A DNA stretch of 64,000 nt from Symbiodinium natans (lineage: Eukaryota > Sar > Dinophyceae > Suessiales > Symbiodiniaceae), in the NCBI GenBank assembly GCA_905221605.1, contig CAJNDS010002066.1:544480-608479 (forward strand). Direction: 5' to 3'. Below are positions 61,637 through 64,000 of the stretch, piece by piece; position 1 is the stretch's first letter, and each line of letters starts with the position of its first letter. A program made the translations under genes and the position numbers. The notes below the pieces were generated by a model, which was not told where the DNA came from, made no database searches, and saw only the letters and a program-made list of their open reading frames with translations.

Positions 61637-62991
61637 CACCAGGAGCCTTCGGGCTCGGCCGTGCCCTCCACACCCGCCAAGCGCTTCATGGTGCAGGTGA
61701 CTTTGCATTCCGAGAAGAAAGAGCTTTAAGCCTTAAGCATGATTAAGATCGCCAATCTTGAGAGAGTTTGCATAGAGTTTTGCATGTGTTTGCTTCACTT
61801 ACTTGGAAAAGGCCGCATGATGATGCCCCATGCCCCGCCTGTACCAGCACGACACAACACCTTTCTGATCAGTTTGAGTGTATCCGTAGAGGCATGCGAG
61901 AAAAGCGCAAGTCAAGAGGGGACACGTAAAGATATAAAGCCGACAAAGCGAGTACGGGAGTTCACAATGCATGCAACGTCAAGATACGTCAAGTGCTGTC
62001 AAGTTCTTGCCTTTAGTTTGCGAGGGTGAGGCGGAATTTTCGTGAGGTCAGTGCCCAGACCCGCAGCGCTGGCCAACTGCAGCGGATTTTCCATCCCCTG
62101 GCCCCTTTGCGACTCTCTGGCCAGAATTGTTTGAGAACGGAGAAGTACGAAACATGGCAGACAACACACAAGACATCGTAAGACCATGAGCTACATACTC
62201 TGCTTCCATACTCAGTGAAGTACAAGACCTTGCTCTGAGCGGGCCAGGTAATGATGTGCAGCTGTCAACAGTGCGACAGTGCAGCTTGCAGGCGGGCCTT
62301 TGCCGCTGTCAGTTCTTCGGGGGGGAGTACAGGTGAAGTGCATGTCGCCGAGGATGGTGGCATGTGCCTTGGTTTGGACCTGACAGTCCTGAAGGCCTGG
62401 ACACAAGATCCGACGAAGAGATCTGAAGACGTCATATGAGTCATATGGATAACTTCTGCAGGACCACCCCGATGCTGTTGTCAAGGAGCTTGTTTACACC
62501 TGCCAGAAGGACTCCGAATGAGGGAAGCGCCGTGAGTCACTTTGAAAGTTTCACAGGAGCGGACAGTAAGTCAGTAAGGGTCATGTCAGGAGCCGTTGCT
62601 ACAGTCGAAAGTTCCCGTGTCTTGTCTTCCAGCCTGCTACAAGTAGGAAGGCTTTGCCATCATGGATGTCAATGACTCTGCGAAAGACTTTAACTGGCAG
62701 CTGCGGTATCAGAACCGATATGTTTCTCGCCTCAGATTCAGTGATCCAGCATTGCCTTTTGCAACTTTGGTGCTGGCGTGTTCATCGCATGATTCACACA
62801 TGAAGGTTGTGACTCTCGTGCAGAAGCCCAACATCAGCAGCACTTCGCTGAGCGAAGCCGCCTGGCTGGATGTCACCGGCAGCGTTGAGCCAAAGTTTAG
62901 CAGGCTCGAAAAACTGGCAAGAATGCTCCGTGCGATCTTGCTGAGAGTTAAAGTGTGGACATCTGTGGGGTGCCTCGTGCAATGTGCCTGA
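61637..62991 (+). CDS. Unidentified multi-exon gene
   Basis: Best exons, all joined at phase 0: 62333-62394 (EVHVAEDGGMCLGLDLTVLK, donor GC), 62462-62515 (DHPDAVVKELVYTCQKDS, donor GA) and 62647-62991 (starts EGFAIMDVNDSAKDFNWQ, includes LRYQNRYVSRLRFSDP, ends TGA). Probable upstream exons: 61637-61696 (SAVPSTPAKRFMVQ, donor GT) and 61812-61891 (ARHNTFLISLSVSVE, donor GC), not yet linked by phase. No family is recognised. The last exon is long for this window, as final exons often are. Confidence 0.5.
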
Positions 62992-64000
62992 GTGGATGAA
63001 ATGAGGGTCTCCGTGCCGGGTTCTCTGCAACAGTGCTGTAACGCCAACGTTGGCTTTCGATCAAGCCAATTTCCCTGGACCTGAAGTGTCGAATTAATGC
63101 GTGCCGGTGGTGATCGTGGCGACGGCGGTGCAGTTCGGAAACCGGTGCATGAGGCTCAACGCAAACAATCAAGTGACACAGAAGGATCAGCAAGAGTCAC
63201 GTCGTAACGGGAAGCCGAAGTAATGTCTTTAAGCCTGTTGAGGTAGAAAACAACGAAGGTTGAAAGCGTAGCACACATGTGTGACTTGAAGAAACAGCTG
63301 GAAAACAATTGCAAACCAATGAAGTCACACAAAGCAGACAATACGGAGAGCAGAACCAGATAGAACACATCTACCGATTCAACAGCAGATAGAAACCTCA
63401 CATGGCGACATATAGCGACAGACATCTACTGGAAACCCCTTTCCATAGATTGTTGTTTCAAAGCCCCACCAACACATTTTGGAGAATCCCCACTGGCACC
63501 GATACCAGCTCTATTGGCTGCTGCTGTATGTGCAAGATGAACTCTTGGTGTCTTGTTTCCTTGGCAGTGTGGCAAGGTGTCTTGCTAGCAATTTGCGTTC
63601 TTCGTTATACACTTTCATGACTTTGCAACTACAGCTATCCCGCATAAACTTCGGAGCTCTGTCGGTGAAGGTGCTGTTGCCGTGTTTGTCATTGAAACAC
63701 CTTTCCACGATCTACATGCACCGCCACCCTTACCAGTCCGGGCATCCAGATACATCATTCAGCTGATGCCACACATGTAATTGTAAACGCTTACGTGCGC
63801 CACCTCGGAGTTGCTGGGAAAGGCCTCAAAAAAAGGGGAAGGGAAGGGTCCCAGCATCCCAGGGGGGTCCCATGGGAGGTCCCAGGGGGTCTTGGGGGGG
63901 GGGGGGGGGGGCACCCAAAAGCATCCGTTTGCAGCTAAGCGATGGGCGGGGGGGGGGGGGTGATATTTGCCAAACGCTTCTCGGCAGGAAGCCGATGCGA
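62992..64000. other. No supported gene; G-rich end
   Basis: Frames near 63402-63766 are open on both strands without family support. The last 170 bp carry GGGTCCCA-type words (about 63848-63890) and two poly-G runs (63893-63911 and 63947-63960). Confidence 0.5.

Noticed and set aside
1-64000. tRNA, rRNA, CRISPR arrays, bacterial operons, riboswitches
   Set aside because: No convincing tRNA boxes, rRNA segments or spaced direct repeats were seen, and the gene structure is eukaryotic.

Overview
The window looks like nuclear DNA of a dinoflagellate, most likely Symbiodiniaceae-like. The reasons are: genes broken into many tiny exons (often 25-100 nt); most 5' splice sites read GC, some GT and a few GA; 3' splice sites are almost always AG followed by G; and every gene I can support lies on the + strand, as in unidirectional dinoflagellate gene arrays. 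Long single reading frames are mostly meaningless here. I built genes by hand from conserved protein motifs plus reading phase across candidate introns. No search tool was used, so family names rest on recognised motifs.

Layout. 358-8599 holds a complete citrate synthase gene (23 exons, 431 codons), whose 2.9-kb intron 12 carries a large T-rich fold-back array. 11981-17321 holds one or two unidentified multi-exon genes whose exons join in phase. 17835-18032 is the 3' end of a small gene. 18-28 kb is mostly non-coding, with isolated candidate exons and very G-rich and AT-rich tracts. 28528-29747 holds exons of a Cys-containing, WSC-like protein, followed by degenerate TTTAGGG-like sequence. 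32041-35199 encodes an astacin-family (M12A) zinc metallopeptidase with the full zinc motif, Met-turn and C-terminal motif. 35.5-36.3 kb looks like the remains of a LINE reverse transcriptase. 38.2-38.8 kb and 41.1-42.0 kb hold two unidentified genes, the second with one membrane segment, separated by a fold-back repeat centred near 40.44 kb. 46324-49118 is the N-terminal half of NIP7 (60S ribosome biogenesis). 50-56 kb is dominated by simple repeats (CCACCATTCC, GA, GAAA, GGAAT) and a palindromic repeat also found at 33 kb. 56813-61254 is a SerB-like HAD-fold protein that has lost the catalytic aspartates. 61637-62991 is a further unidentified gene.

The genes do not form one pathway. They are housekeeping (citrate synthase, NIP7), secretory (astacin, WSC-like) and unknown genes sharing one strand. 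The most interesting features are the HAD pseudo-phosphatase, the predominance of GC/GA splice donors (36 of 48 introns in the four best genes), two large fold-back low-complexity arrays, and a palindromic element family shared by two distant loci.
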